64,000 bases of DNA, taken from positions 1,488,001 through 1,552,000 of the forward strand of contig NZ_CP059067.1 in assembly GCF_017795745.1 (NCBI RefSeq), written 5' to 3'. The translations under genes and the position numbers were made by a program. Positions within the stretch are counted from its first letter, which is position 1. Each line of letters opens with the position of its first letter. The DNA is from Rhizobacter sp. AJA081-3. GTDB lineage: Bacteria > Pseudomonadota > Gammaproteobacteria > Burkholderiales > Burkholderiaceae_C. The notes below the pieces were generated by a model. That model was given only the letters and a program-made list of their open reading frames with translations, ran no database searches and was not told the origin of the DNA. This document shows, in pieces, positions 52,705 through 63,282 of the stretch.

Positions 52705-53742
52705 CTACTTGCAGGCGGCAGGTGCCTTGGCTTTGTCGACACCGGCGCAGAGCTCGTCCTTCGAGATCCACTTGGCGTCGATGACCGTCTTCAGGTTGGC
52801 CTTGGTGATCGGCACGGGGGCGAGCAGGATGGCCTGCTGCGGGATCTTCTTGCTGCCGTCCTTGAAGATGGTCGTGTTGGCGGGCTTCTTCTTGGCCACC
52901 AGCGCGGCGGCGACTTCGCCGGCCACCTTGCCGAGTTCGCGCGAGTCCTTCCACACCGACACCGTCTGCTCGCCGCGCGCGACGCGGTTCAGCGCGGCCT
53001 TGTCGCCGTCCTGGCCCGACACCGGGATGCCGACCATGTTGTGCGCCTTCAGGGCCGCGACCACGCCACCAGCGGTGCCGTCGTTGGAGGCCACGACCGC
53101 ATCGACCTTGCCGCCGGTCTTGGTCAGGATCTGCTCCATGTTCTTCTGTGCGTTCTCGGGCGCCCAGCCGTCGGTGTACTGCTCGCCGACGTTCTTGATG
53201 TCGCCCTTCTTGATCGCCGCGTCGAGCACCTCCTGCTGGCCGCCGCGCAGGAAGTCGGCATTCGGGTCGGTCGCCGCGCCCTTGATGAAGACGTAGTTGC
53301 CCTTGGGCTGGACCTTGAACACCTCGCGCGCCTGCATGCGGCCGACCTCGACGTTGTTGAAGGTCAAGTAGGTGACGTCCTTGTCCTGGATCAAGCGGTC
53401 ATAGGCGATGACGGGGATGCCGCGCTGCTTGGCCTTCTGCACCGAGGGCAGGATCGCGTCCTGGTCCCAGGCGAGGATGATCAGCGCCTTGGCGCCCTTG
53501 GTGATCAGGCTCTCGACGTCCGCCGCCTGCTTCTCGGCGGAACCGGCCGCGTCGGCGCTGATGTACTTCAGGCCCGCCTTCTCGAGTGCGGCCTTGATGG
53601 CGGCCTCGTCGGTCTTCCAGCGCTCCTCCTGGAAGTTGGACCACGACACGCCGACGGTCTCGCCGGCGGCACGCGCGGCCTGGGTCAGGGTGAGGGCGCC
53701 GGTGGCGACCAGGGTTGCTGCGAAGATTGTCCTGAGTTTCAT
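52705..53742 (-). CDS. xylF: D-xylose-binding periplasmic protein
   Basis: This 345-residue binding protein has a signal peptide (about 1-25) and the XylF fold. The strings VGVSWSNFQEERWKTDE, IIAWDQDAILPSV-like text around ILAWDQDAI and VIAYDRLIQDKDVTYL match the D-xylose-binding family closely. The ATG at 53742 follows AAGGAGA, so the upstream in-frame codon at 53844 is not used. It delivers xylose to XylH. The 142-bp gap to xylA could hold an internal promoter. Confidence 0.95.
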   Translation of the reverse strand: MKLRTIFAATLVATGALTLTQAARAAGETVGVSWSNFQEERWKTDEAAIKAALEKAGLKYISADAAGSAEKQAADVESLITKGAKALIILAWDQDAILPSVQKAKQRGIPVIAYDRLIQDKDVTYLTFNNVEVGRMQAREVFKVQPKGNYVFIKGAATDPNADFLRGGQQEVLDAAIKKGDIKNVGEQYTDGWAPENAQKNMEQILTKTGGKVDAVVASNDGTAGGVVAALKAHNMVGIPVSGQDGDKAALNRVARGEQTVSVWKDSRELGKVAGEVAAALVAKKKPANTTIFKDGSKKIPQQAILLAPVPITKANLKTVIDAKWISKDELCAGVDKAKAPAACK

Positions 53743-53884
53743 GTTGTCTCCTTGTTGGCTGGCGCCCGCCTGGGTGAGCTGAACGATCGCGAGATCGCTT
53801 CGGGCCGGCATCGGCGGGACGCTGCTCGCACCAGGGCGAGCCATGCCGGCGTGAGAAAGGGTGAGTGTGGCGATCCTGTGCGCC

Positions 53885-55246
53885 TCACAGATAGGTGTTG
53901 ACCAGAGCTTCCAGCTGCTCCTGCCGGCCCGAACGCGGCTGCGGCTCGAGGTCCGCCGCGGCGACCAGCCGGGCCAGATCGTCCAGCGACTGCTTGCCCG
54001 ACAGGATCCCCTTGCCCAGCTTGCCGTCCCAGCCGGCGTAGCGCTGGTTCAGCTGCGCGGCGAGAGCGCCGTCCTCGATCATCTTCTCGGCCACCAGCAG
54101 CGCGCGGGCGCTCAGGTCCATGGCGCCGGCATGGGCGGCGATCAGGTCGTCGGGGTCGATCGACTGGCGGCGCAGCTTGGCATCGAAGTTCAGGCCGCCG
54201 GTGCCGAAGCCGCCGCCCTGGTGGATGTGATACAGCGCCAGCGCCACCTGCGACAGGTCGTTGGGGAACTGGTCGGTGTCCCAGCCGAGCATCTCGTCGC
54301 CGCGGTTCATGTCGATCGAGCCGAAGATGCCCAGCGCCTGCGCCAGCGCGATCTCGTGCTCGAAGGTGTGGCCGGCGAGCAGCGCATGGTTCTGCTCGAT
54401 GTTGACCTTGACCTCCTTTTCCAGGCCGTGGGCCTTGAGGAAGCCGTAGACGGTGGCGACGTCGTAGTCGTACTGGTGCTTGGTCGGCTCGGCCGGCTTG
54501 GGCTCGATCAGGATGGTGCCCTTGAAGCCGATCTTGTGCTTGTGCTCGACCACCATGGTGAGGAAGCGCCCCATCTGCGCCAGCTCGCGCTTCAGGTCGG
54601 TGTTGAGCAGCGTCTCGTACCCTTCGCGTCCGCCCCAGAGCACGTAGTTCGTGCCCTTGAGTTCGTGCGTCAGCTCGAGCACGTTCTTCACCTGCGCGGC
54701 CGCGTAGGCGAACACCTCGGGGTCGGGATTGGTGGCGGCTCCGGCCATGTAGCGGCGATTCGAGAACAGGTTGGCCGTGCCCCACAGCAGCTTGACGCCG
54801 GTGGCTGCCATCTTCTTCTCGAACACTTCGCCGATGCGGCGCACGTTCAGGTTCGATTCGCGCAGCGTCGCGCCTTCGGGGGCGATGTCGCGGTCGTGGA
54901 AGGTGAAGTAGGGCGCGCGCAGCAGGCGGAACAGTTCGAAGGCAGTGTCGGCCTTCAAATGCGCCTGCGCCATCGGGTCGCCGCCGGCGGCGTGCCAGGG
55001 GCGCTTGAAGGTCTCGCCACCGAACGCGTCGCCGCCTTCCCACACGAAGCTGTGCCAGTAGCACACGGCGAAGCGCAGCTGGTCTTCCATGCGCTTGCCC
55101 AGTACCTTGCGGTCGGGGTCGTACCAGCGGTAGCCCATCGGGCGCTTCGCGCTGGGCTTGAAGCGCGTGCCTTCGAAGCGTAGCGGCTCCTTGAGTGTGA
55201 AAAACCTGCCGCCCGAAGGCGTGGCACTTGTCTTGGTCTTCTTCAT
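53885..55246 (-). CDS. xylA: Xylose isomerase
   Basis: This 453-residue enzyme converts D-xylose to D-xylulose. It has the active-site His in [13 protein letters not shown] and [14 protein letters not shown], metal ligands in [16 protein letters not shown] and NIEQNHA, and [20 protein letters not shown]; the length is standard for class II enzymes. The ATG at 55246 is chosen; an in-frame ATG at 55312 would overlap xylB. It lies 16 bp after xylB. Confidence 0.97.
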   Translation of the reverse strand: MKKTKTSATPSGGRFFTLKEPLRFEGTRFKPSAKRPMGYRWYDPDRKVLGKRMEDQLRFAVCYWHSFVWEGGDAFGGETFKRPWHAAGGDPMAQAHLKADTAFELFRLLRAPYFTFHDRDIAPEGATLRESNLNVRRIGEVFEKKMAATGVKLLWGTANLFSNRRYMAGAATNPDPEVFAYAAAQVKNVLELTHELKGTNYVLWGGREGYETLLNTDLKRELAQMGRFLTMVVEHKHKIGFKGTILIEPKPAEPTKHQYDYDVATVYGFLKAHGLEKEVKVNIEQNHALLAGHTFEHEIALAQALGIFGSIDMNRGDEMLGWDTDQFPNDLSQVALALYHIHQGGGFGTGGLNFDAKLRRQSIDPDDLIAAHAGAMDLSARALLVAEKMIEDGALAAQLNQRYAGWDGKLGKGILSGKQSLDDLARLVAAADLEPQPRSGRQEQLEALVNTYL

Positions 55247-55262
55247 GGAAACTCTCCGGGGT

Positions 55263-56717
55263 TCAGCGCGCGAAGTCGCGTGCGAGCGGGTAAAGACGTT
55301 GCCAGTGGGCATGCCGCTGGGCGTGAAGCGACACCTGGCCGGGTCGCGGCTGGAAGCTGCGCAGCCGCGTCGCGGGTCGGGCCACGGCGATGCCTTCGCC
55401 GGCCGCCATGCGTGCCAGCCGCGCGGCGCCGAGTGCGCAGCCGATCTCGCTCTCGGCCACCTGGTGCAGCGTCATGCCGAGCACGTCGGCGAGGATCTGT
55501 GCCCAGACCGGCGAGCGTGCTCCGCCGCCGATCAACGCGGCCTCGGTGAGCACCGTGCCGGCGCCGGCCAGCGACTGCTGCGCGTCGTGCATCGCATAGG
55601 CCACGCCTTCGAGCACGGCGCGTGTCATGTGCGCCCGCGTCGTGTCGGCGGCCAGGCCCAGAAAGCCGCCGCGCACGCGGGCGTCGTTGTGCGGCGTGCG
55701 CTCGCCCGACAGGTAGGGCGCGAACCACACCGGGCTGGCACCTTCGGATCCGGTGTCGAGTTCGGCCAGCAGCTCGGATTCGCTGCGCCCGGCCACCGAG
55801 GCCCACCAGGCCAGGCTGGACGCGGCCGACAGCAGCACGCCCATCTGGTGCCAGGTGTTCGGTACGGCATGGCAGAAGGCGTGTACCGCGCGCGCCGGGT
55901 TGGGGGCGAAGCTCGCCGTGGTGGCCCACAACACCCCCGATGTGCCCAGCGACACGAAGGCATCGCCGGGGTGCACCGCGCCCACGCCGACCGCGCCGGC
56001 GGCGTTGTCGCCGGCACCGCCGGCGAGGATCGGTGCGCGGCGAAAGCCCCAGCGCGACACGAGCTCGGGGCGCAGCTGGCCGGCGGGCTCGCTGCCCTCC
56101 ACGAGGCGCGGCATCTGGTCGATGCGCAAGCCGCAGGCCGCCAGCGCGGCCTCGGACCAGCGGCGCGCGCCGACGTCCAGCCACAGCGTGCCCGAGGCGT
56201 CGGACATGTCTTCCGCATACTCACCCGCCAGCCGCCAGCGCAGGTAGGCCTTGGGCAGCAGCACCTTGGCCGTGCGCGCGAAGATCTGTGGTTCGTGCTT
56301 GCGCACCCACAGCAGCTTGGGCGCCGTGAAGCCGGGCATGGCGATGTTGCCGGTGACCTGGCGCAGCACCGGCCAGTCGCGTTCCAGCTCGGCGCATTCG
56401 GCCTCGCTGCGGCCGTCGTTCCACAGGATGCAGGGCCGCAGCACCTCGCCGGCGGCGTCGAGCAGCGTGGCGCCGTGCATCTGGCCGGACAGGCCGATCG
56501 CCGTGGTCTCGGCCAGCTCGGCCGGGTGCTGCGCTTTCAGATCGTCGAGGCCGGCGCAGGTGGCCTGCCACCAGTCTTCCGGTGCCTGCTCGCTGAAGCC
56601 GGTGTGCGGCCGGCTCACGTGCAGCGGCTGGCTGCTGTGCGCAATGACGTGGTCGTCATCGCCCAGCAGCGCGACCTTCACGCTCGAGGTGCCGATGTCG
56701 ATGCCCAGCGTGATCAT
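55263..56717 (-). CDS. xylB: Xylulokinase
   Basis: This 484-residue FGGY-family kinase phosphorylates D-xylulose to xylulose 5-phosphate for the pentose phosphate pathway. [14 protein letters not shown] (N-terminal phosphate-binding motif), [13 protein letters not shown] with the substrate-binding QMHG, and [18 protein letters not shown] are all diagnostic. It starts eight bases after the LacI-type regulator gene, which suggests one transcript with it. Confidence 0.97.
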   Translation of the reverse strand: MITLGIDIGTSSVKVALLGDDDHVIAHSSQPLHVSRPHTGFSEQAPEDWWQATCAGLDDLKAQHPAELAETTAIGLSGQMHGATLLDAAGEVLRPCILWNDGRSEAECAELERDWPVLRQVTGNIAMPGFTAPKLLWVRKHEPQIFARTAKVLLPKAYLRWRLAGEYAEDMSDASGTLWLDVGARRWSEAALAACGLRIDQMPRLVEGSEPAGQLRPELVSRWGFRRAPILAGGAGDNAAGAVGVGAVHPGDAFVSLGTSGVLWATTASFAPNPARAVHAFCHAVPNTWHQMGVLLSAASSLAWWASVAGRSESELLAELDTGSEGASPVWFAPYLSGERTPHNDARVRGGFLGLAADTTRAHMTRAVLEGVAYAMHDAQQSLAGAGTVLTEAALIGGGARSPVWAQILADVLGMTLHQVAESEIGCALGAARLARMAAGEGIAVARPATRLRSFQPRPGQVSLHAQRHAHWQRLYPLARDFAR

Positions 56718-56724
56718 GTCGGGC

Positions 56725-57759
56725 TCACGGCAGGTTGTCCTTCAGGAAGATGTCGATTCGGATGCGTTCCTGGTCGTGCAGCACCCGCTCCCCCGACAGG
56801 CGGGCCAGCGCGAGGCGGCATGCAGAGCGCACCTCATGGCCGGCGTCCTGGTTGATGACGGCATCGGCCACGCCGTCGAGCAGGGCGCGGCGCGAATGCG
56901 GCGTGAGTTCGTGGCAGACCCACACGACATGATCGGCGCGGCCGCTGGCCGTCAGCGCGGCCTGGATCCCGCGGTTGCCGGCGCCGATGCTGTACAGGCC
57001 GGCCAGGGTGGGCTCGCGCTTGAGCAGCTTCGCCACCAGCGGCTCGGTGCGGTCCGACAGATCGTGGCCCTCGATCGGCGGCAACAGCTTCAGGTGCGGG
57101 TGCTCGGCGGCCATCACCTGCTCGAAGCCGAACAGGCGCTCGGCATGGTCGCGCAGCGCGCGGCTGCCCAACACCAGGCCGACGCGGCCCTCGCGCGGCC
57201 CGATGAAGCGCCCCAGCAGCGTGCCGGCGGTGCGCCCGGCGGCCACGTTGTCTATGCCCACAAAGTGCGCGCGTTTCGAGCTCGGCACGTCGGACACCAG
57301 CGTGACCACTTCGGTGCCGTGTGCCACCAGGTCGTCGATGGCGGCGCGTACCTGCGGGTGGTCGAGCGCCATCACGATCACCGCGTCGAACTGACCCTGA
57401 AGTCCGTGAAGGTGCTGCGCCAGCGCCTGCGGCGAGAACACGTCGACGGCCTGCACCGCGGCGGCGGCGCGCTGCTCGGCCAGCCAGGGCGCCATGGCCT
57501 GCACCTGCTGGTTGAGCAGGGTCACGAAGCTGTTGGTGCCCGAGGGAAGCACGAAGGCCAGGCGCACGCTGCGGTTGCGCGCCAGCCGCGCTGCGGCCGG
57601 GTCGGGCCGGTAGCCGAGCTGCTGCACGGCCGCGTTGACGCGCTCGACGGTGCGCTCGCGCACCCCGGCGCGGCCGTGCAGCACGCGATCGACGGTGGCC
57701 AGGCTCACGCCCGCCACGCGGGCGACGTCTAGAAGGCTGGCGCGGACGATGGCATCCAT
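56725..57759 (-). CDS. LacI-family regulator of the xylose operon
   Basis: This 344-residue regulator has the helix-turn-helix SLLDVARVAGVSLATVDRVLHG at the N-terminus and a sugar-binding periplasmic-protein-like domain with GSRALRDHAERLFGFEQVM and VWVCHELTPHSRRALLDG. It is the first gene of the xylose operon and probably its xylose- or xylulose-responsive repressor, unlike the AraC-type XylR of enteric bacteria. ATGs at 57759 and 57768 are both possible; neither has a strong ribosome site. A palindromic operator lies 24 bp upstream. Confidence 0.92.
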   Translation of the reverse strand: MDAIVRASLLDVARVAGVSLATVDRVLHGRAGVRERTVERVNAAVQQLGYRPDPAAARLARNRSVRLAFVLPSGTNSFVTLLNQQVQAMAPWLAEQRAAAAVQAVDVFSPQALAQHLHGLQGQFDAVIVMALDHPQVRAAIDDLVAHGTEVVTLVSDVPSSKRAHFVGIDNVAAGRTAGTLLGRFIGPREGRVGLVLGSRALRDHAERLFGFEQVMAAEHPHLKLLPPIEGHDLSDRTEPLVAKLLKREPTLAGLYSIGAGNRGIQAALTASGRADHVVWVCHELTPHSRRALLDGVADAVINQDAGHEVRSACRLALARLSGERVLHDQERIRIDIFLKDNLP

Positions 57760-57782
57760 GCCGCGCATGCTAATGAGTGAAA

Positions 57783-57800
57783 ATGAGGTGCGCAACTCAT
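57783..57800 (-). promoter_or_regulatory. LacI-type operator upstream of the xylose operon
   Basis: This 18-bp palindrome has ATGAG and CTCAT arms around a TGCGCA centre, eight of nine pairs matching, with the central CG typical of LacI-family sites. It lies just downstream of a TTGACG box (minus strand, 57813-57808). A second 7-bp inverted pair, ATGAGTG/CACTCAT, flanks it at 57773-57779 and 57814-57820. Confidence 0.6.
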
Positions 57801-58018
57801 CGGGCGCGTCAAACACTCATGGCTTTCCCGGGGGCGTAGCCCGAAACGACCACCAGGAGCTCGATCGATGGCGGCTGCTCCGGCGCGCTTGGGCAGCGTC
57901 TGCGCCAGGCGACATCGACGCTGCGCGTGATCTATGCACGCCGGGCAGTTTCGTTACGCGGCGGGGCGGCCGTGCCGGCCCGAAGATCCGCTCTTCTCGT
58001 TGTGCGGGAGTCGCGGCA

Positions 58019-58654
58019 GTGCAGGGCAGGATGCTGGTCGTAGCGGCCATGTGGTGCGGGTGTCTGGCGGCTGCGCAGGCCGCGACCGTTGCCGTCGAGC
58101 CGGCCGTGTCGGACGATGCGCGATACGCCGCAGCGTGGGTGCTCGACCATGCGGATCACCAGGGCCGGCCTTTCGCGATTGTCGACAAGAAGGCTGCGCG
58201 CATCCATGTCTTCGACGGAGAAGGCCGCCTGATCGGCGCCTCGGCGGTGCTGCTGGGCAGCACGCCGGGCGACGCGGCGGCGCCGGACATCGCGCGGCGG
58301 CCGCCGTCCAGCCTGGGCGTCGATGAGCGCACCACGCCGGCCGGGCGATTCGCCTCCGAGCCCGGCCGCAACGACCGCGGCGAAGCGATCGTCTGGGTCG
58401 ACTACGACGCCGCGCTGGCCATCCATCGGTTGCGGCCTGCGCCGCCCGCGCAGCGTCGGGCGCAGCGGCTGACCTCGGCTCTCGCCAGTGAGCACCGCAT
58501 CTCGCTGGGCTGCATCGTCGTGCCGGTGGCGTTCTACGAGGAAGTCGTCGCGCCGGGCCTGGGCCGGCGGCGTGGCGTGGTCTACGTGCTGCCGGAAACT
58601 CGCCCGGTGAACGACATGTTCAGCGCGCTGCGGCCGGACGTGCGCGCTCCCTGA
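58019..58654 (+). CDS. Exported L,D-transpeptidase-like (YkuD) protein
   Basis: This protein is about 211 residues with a signal peptide (ending near AAAQA). The C-terminal half has the YkuD catalytic motif HRISLGCIVVP, with the nucleophile Cys in S-x-G-C. L,D-transpeptidases form 3-3 peptidoglycan crosslinks or attach proteins to the wall; here the usual SHG before Cys is ISL, so activity is plausible but not certain. The GTG at 58019 (GGGAG eight bases upstream) gives a positively charged signal start; the ATG at 58031 is the alternative. It is a single gene, convergent with the TonB-C-like gene. Confidence 0.8.
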   Translation: MQGRMLVVAAMWCGCLAAAQAATVAVEPAVSDDARYAAAWVLDHADHQGRPFAIVDKKAARIHVFDGEGRLIGASAVLLGSTPGDAAAPDIARRPPSSLGVDERTTPAGRFASEPGRNDRGEAIVWVDYDAALAIHRLRPAPPAQRRAQRLTSALASEHRISLGCIVVPVAFYEEVVAPGLGRRRGVVYVLPETRPVNDMFSALRPDVRAP

Positions 58655-58703
58655 GCCGAGCCGCCTGCGCTGCGCACTTTCAGAGGCACTTCGCTTCGGC
58701 GGC

Positions 58704-59138
58704 TCAGCGCTGGCCTTCGGTCAGCGTGTCGAGCTGGAAGCGGCCGCTCTTGTCGACCAGCCAGATGTCGAGGTACTTGGTGCTGCCCATGCGCTTGGGT
58801 GCCGGCATCGGCGAGACACTGTGCAGCATCTGGCGTACCCGCTCGGTGACGTCGGGCGCGTGGGTCGGCACGCGGATCATGTTGATGTCGCGCACGTTGC
58901 CGGCGGCATCGACCTCGACCTCGACGACCACGATGGCGTGGATCAGCGGCGGCAGCTTGCCCTTGTAGATCTGGTCCTTGTAGGCCGCGTAGATGTGGCG
59001 TGCGCCGTCCTTTCGGTACGACTTGGCGTCGGCGGCCATCGACACCTTCTGGGCCACGGCAGGTGCGGCAGCCGTCGCGGGCAGCGCGCTGCACAGCAGT
59101 GCGCCGGCGGCGAGCAGGGTGACCAGGGGGAATCTCAT
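58704..59138 (-). CDS. Secreted protein with TonB-C-terminal-like domain
   Basis: This is a 144-residue protein. The signal peptide (about 1-24) ends near ATAA. The mature part (IYAAYKDQIYKGKLPPLIHAIVVVEVEVDAAGNVRDINMIRVP) resembles the TonB C-terminal fold, which is also found in free-standing periplasmic proteins. It lacks the N-terminal anchor and proline-rich linker of true TonB, so energy transduction is unlikely. Nothing in the neighbourhood suggests a partner. Confidence 0.78.
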   Translation of the reverse strand: MRFPLVTLLAAGALLCSALPATAAAPAVAQKVSMAADAKSYRKDGARHIYAAYKDQIYKGKLPPLIHAIVVVEVEVDAAGNVRDINMIRVPTHAPDVTERVRQMLHSVSPMPAPKRMGSTKYLDIWLVDKSGRFQLDTLTEGQR

Positions 59139-59257
59139 CGCGGCGCTCCGTCGGGGTGGACGAAGCGAATGTGCGCGCGGCGCCGAACCAACGGGGGGGC
59201 GGATGTCACACCCGCCGCGCGGGCAGCGAATGGTTACGCGGGCACTGACGGAAAACG

Positions 59258-60058
59258 TCAGCCCACGTGGCCGACCGCGCTGCGGTAGGCATGCCAGGAG
59301 GCGTGCCCGACCACCGGCCCGATCACCAGCAGGCCGAGGAATCCCGGCAGCATGGCCAGCACCACCAGCAGCGTGATCAGCGCGCCCCACAGCAGCATCA
59401 CGCCGGGCTGCGTCAGGCACAGGCGCAGGCTGGTCAGCGCGGCGGTCACGGCGTCCACCGACCGGTCGAGGATCATCGGCATCGAGACCACGCTGATCGC
59501 GAAGATCAGCCCGGCGAACACGGCGCCCACCGCCAGGTAGGCGACGATGAAGCCGATGTTCTCGGGGTCGAGCAGCGCGAGCAGCGAGCCCTTGAAGTCG
59601 GGCATGCCGTCGAAGCTGACCGCGAACACGATCAGCGAGGCGCGACCCCACAGCATCTCGAGGATGAGGAGCACGCCGCCGAAGATGGCCATGGTGCCAG
59701 TGCGCGTGTCCCAGGCAGTCAGCGAGGCGCCGAGGTTCGGGCGCTCGCCGGACTCGATCTTGCGGCTGACGTCGTACAGGCCCAGGCACAGGAAGGGCCC
59801 CACCAGCAGGAAGCCGGCAGACAGCGCCAGCACCCAGGCCGGCGCATGCTGGAACATGGCCAGCAGCATCCAGCCCATGGCGGCGAAGCAGCCACCGTAG
59901 AAGACACCGATCAGCGGCGCACGCTGGAAGTCGTGCCAGCCCTGCGTCAGCCAGCGCAGCGGGTCGCCCCAGGCCAGCGTGTTCAGCGGCAGGTCAAGAG
60001 CCGAGGGGGCATGGTCTTTCGCGGCGTCTTCCATGCGCACGGATTTGACGTGCGGCAA
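59258..60058 (-). CDS. DUF2189 integral membrane protein
   Basis: This 266-residue protein has about six hydrophobic helices and DUF2189 segments (GWHDFQRAPLIGVFYGG at about 40-56, VGPFLCLGLYDVSRKIE at about 86-102). The family is an inner-membrane protein of unknown function, often near cytochrome oxidase or phospholipid genes. It lies 39 bp downstream of the ABC1-kinase gene on the same strand, so co-expression is possible. The ATG at 60058 is the first suitable start. Confidence 0.9.
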   Translation of the reverse strand: MPHVKSVRMEDAAKDHAPSALDLPLNTLAWGDPLRWLTQGWHDFQRAPLIGVFYGGCFAAMGWMLLAMFQHAPAWVLALSAGFLLVGPFLCLGLYDVSRKIESGERPNLGASLTAWDTRTGTMAIFGGVLLILEMLWGRASLIVFAVSFDGMPDFKGSLLALLDPENIGFIVAYLAVGAVFAGLIFAISVVSMPMILDRSVDAVTAALTSLRLCLTQPGVMLLWGALITLLVVLAMLPGFLGLLVIGPVVGHASWHAYRSAVGHVG

Positions 60059-60097
60059 TCGCGCGGCGCAAGCGGGCGCGCCCTAGTAGGAGCGCGC

Positions 60098-61795
<1,698 letters not shown>

Positions 61796-61877
61796 GTCAC
61801 GAAGTATGGCCCGGACACCTCCCGCGAGGGATTGACGTGGGATAGCCCAACGTGAGGGAATCGCTCGTGATACAAAA

Positions 61878-62777
61878 ATGAAGTCCATGCATCCGACTCG
61901 ATTCGTCTGCCTGCTTGCCGCCTGCCTCGCCACCTCGGCCGAGGCGGCACCCCTGCCCCGGACCGATGCCGAGCGCGCCTGCTGGCAGCGCTACACGCGT
62001 GAACGCACGCGGCTGGACTTGAAGGAGCTGACGGCGGTGAGCTTCACCAACCTGCGCAACGGCTACCGCGTGCGCAGCCCGTTCCTGGTCGAGTTCGGCA
62101 TCAAGGGCATGGGCGTGGTGCCGGCAGGCAAGGCGCTGCAGGGCACGGGGCACCACCACATCCTCGTCAACACGCGCATGCCGCCGTCGGTGAGCGAGAA
62201 TCTGCCCTTCAATGACGGCCACCGCCACTTCGGCAAGGGCCAGACCTTCGCCGTGCTCGACCTGCCGCCGGGCAAGCACACGCTGCGGCTGCTGTTTGCC
62301 GACCACGAGCACCGACCCTATTTCGTCTTCAGCCCGGAGATCAGTGTCGAGGTGACCGGCAAGCGAAGCGCCGAGCCGCTGAAGATCGACCCGGCCAGTT
62401 TCGAGGCGAGCTGCGCGTCGTGGTATCAGGACGAGGTGGCGCGCCCACGCGGGCCGGGCGAGTGGGTGACGGTGACCAATGTGCGCGATGGTGAAGCCCT
62501 GGTCAGCCCGTTCACCCTGCAGTTCGGCGTCGAGGGTTTCGGTGTCTGCGCCAAGGGCCAGACGGCGGATCGCACCGGCCACTTCATGCTCGACGTGCTG
62601 CGCGACGGTCGTGTCGTTCAGGCACTCGATCTCTCGAACGGCGCGACGCAGGCGAACGTGTTCGTGCCGGCGGGCAGCTACCAGATCCGCTTGCGCTTCG
62701 TCGACGGGAAGACCCAGCGAGATCTGCTGCCGCCCCACGAGCAGGGCGTGGTGGTGACGGCGCAGGAACGGCTGTAG
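61878..62777 (+). CDS. Secreted protein with two DUF4399-like domains
   Basis: This protein is about 299 residues with a signal peptide (cleavage after AEA near residue 24). The first DUF4399 unit (about 50-160) has the family hallmarks: SPFLVEFGIKGMGVVPAG, TGHHHILV and GKHTLRLLFADHEH. The second (about 192-295) repeats the pattern (SPFTLQFGVEGFGV, TGHFMLDV, GSYQIRLRFVD) but has lost the HHH. It is probably periplasmic. DUF4399 proteins lack an assigned function; the His cluster suggests metal binding. It is divergent from the ABC1-kinase gene. Confidence 0.85.
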   Translation: MKSMHPTRFVCLLAACLATSAEAAPLPRTDAERACWQRYTRERTRLDLKELTAVSFTNLRNGYRVRSPFLVEFGIKGMGVVPAGKALQGTGHHHILVNTRMPPSVSENLPFNDGHRHFGKGQTFAVLDLPPGKHTLRLLFADHEHRPYFVFSPEISVEVTGKRSAEPLKIDPASFEASCASWYQDEVARPRGPGEWVTVTNVRDGEALVSPFTLQFGVEGFGVCAKGQTADRTGHFMLDVLRDGRVVQALDLSNGATQANVFVPAGSYQIRLRFVDGKTQRDLLPPHEQGVVVTAQERL

Positions 62778-62791
62778 CCGCCGGGCGGGCC

Positions 62792-63280
62792 TCAGCTGCG
62801 CTTCACGCGCAGCAGTTCGTCGAGGATCAGCAGCACCGCGCCGACCGTGATGGCGCTGTCGGCGACGTTGAACGACGGGAAGTACCAGCCGCCGTAGTGC
62901 ACCTGGATGAAGTCGACCACGTAGCCGTGCAGCAGCCGGTCGATCACGTTGCCCAGCGCGCCGCCGAGGATCAGCGACAGCGCCAGCGAGAACATCTTCT
63001 GCGCGCCGTGGCCGCGCAGCATCCAGACGATGAAGCCGGCCGCCGCCACGCCCAGCCCGACGAAGAACCAGCGCTGCCAGCCCGAGGCGCCGGCCAGGAA
63101 CGAGAACGCCGCGCCGGTGTTGTGCACCCGCACGACGTTGAAGAACGAGGTGACGGTGCGGCTGTCGCCGAGCTGGAAGTAGCCCAGGATCAGCGTCTTG
63201 GTGAACTGGTCCAGGAGAATGACGGCCAGCGCGAGACCCAGCCACGGCAGCAGCGAATTGCCGGAGTTCTTGAAGGCCAT
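62792..63280 (-). CDS. lspA: Lipoprotein signal peptidase
   Basis: This 162-residue inner-membrane aspartic protease removes signal peptides from prolipoproteins. It has four helices; catalytic Asp residues are D123 (VVDFIQ) and D141 (NVADSAI), the same numbers as in E. coli LspA, with NTGAAFSF and GNVIDRL also present. It starts two bases after the ileS stop, the common ileS-lspA arrangement of proteobacteria. Confidence 0.98.
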   Translation of the reverse strand: MAFKNSGNSLLPWLGLALAVILLDQFTKTLILGYFQLGDSRTVTSFFNVVRVHNTGAAFSFLAGASGWQRWFFVGLGVAAAGFIVWMLRGHGAQKMFSLALSLILGGALGNVIDRLLHGYVVDFIQVHYGGWYFPSFNVADSAITVGAVLLILDELLRVKRS

Positions 63281-63282
63281 GC

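Noticed and set aside
57760-58018. An upstream extension of the L,D-transpeptidase-like gene through the xylose operator region
   Set aside because: The open frame continues, but its translation is unlike a secreted protein and it would run through the operator; the GTG at 58019 gives a proper signal peptide and ribosome site.
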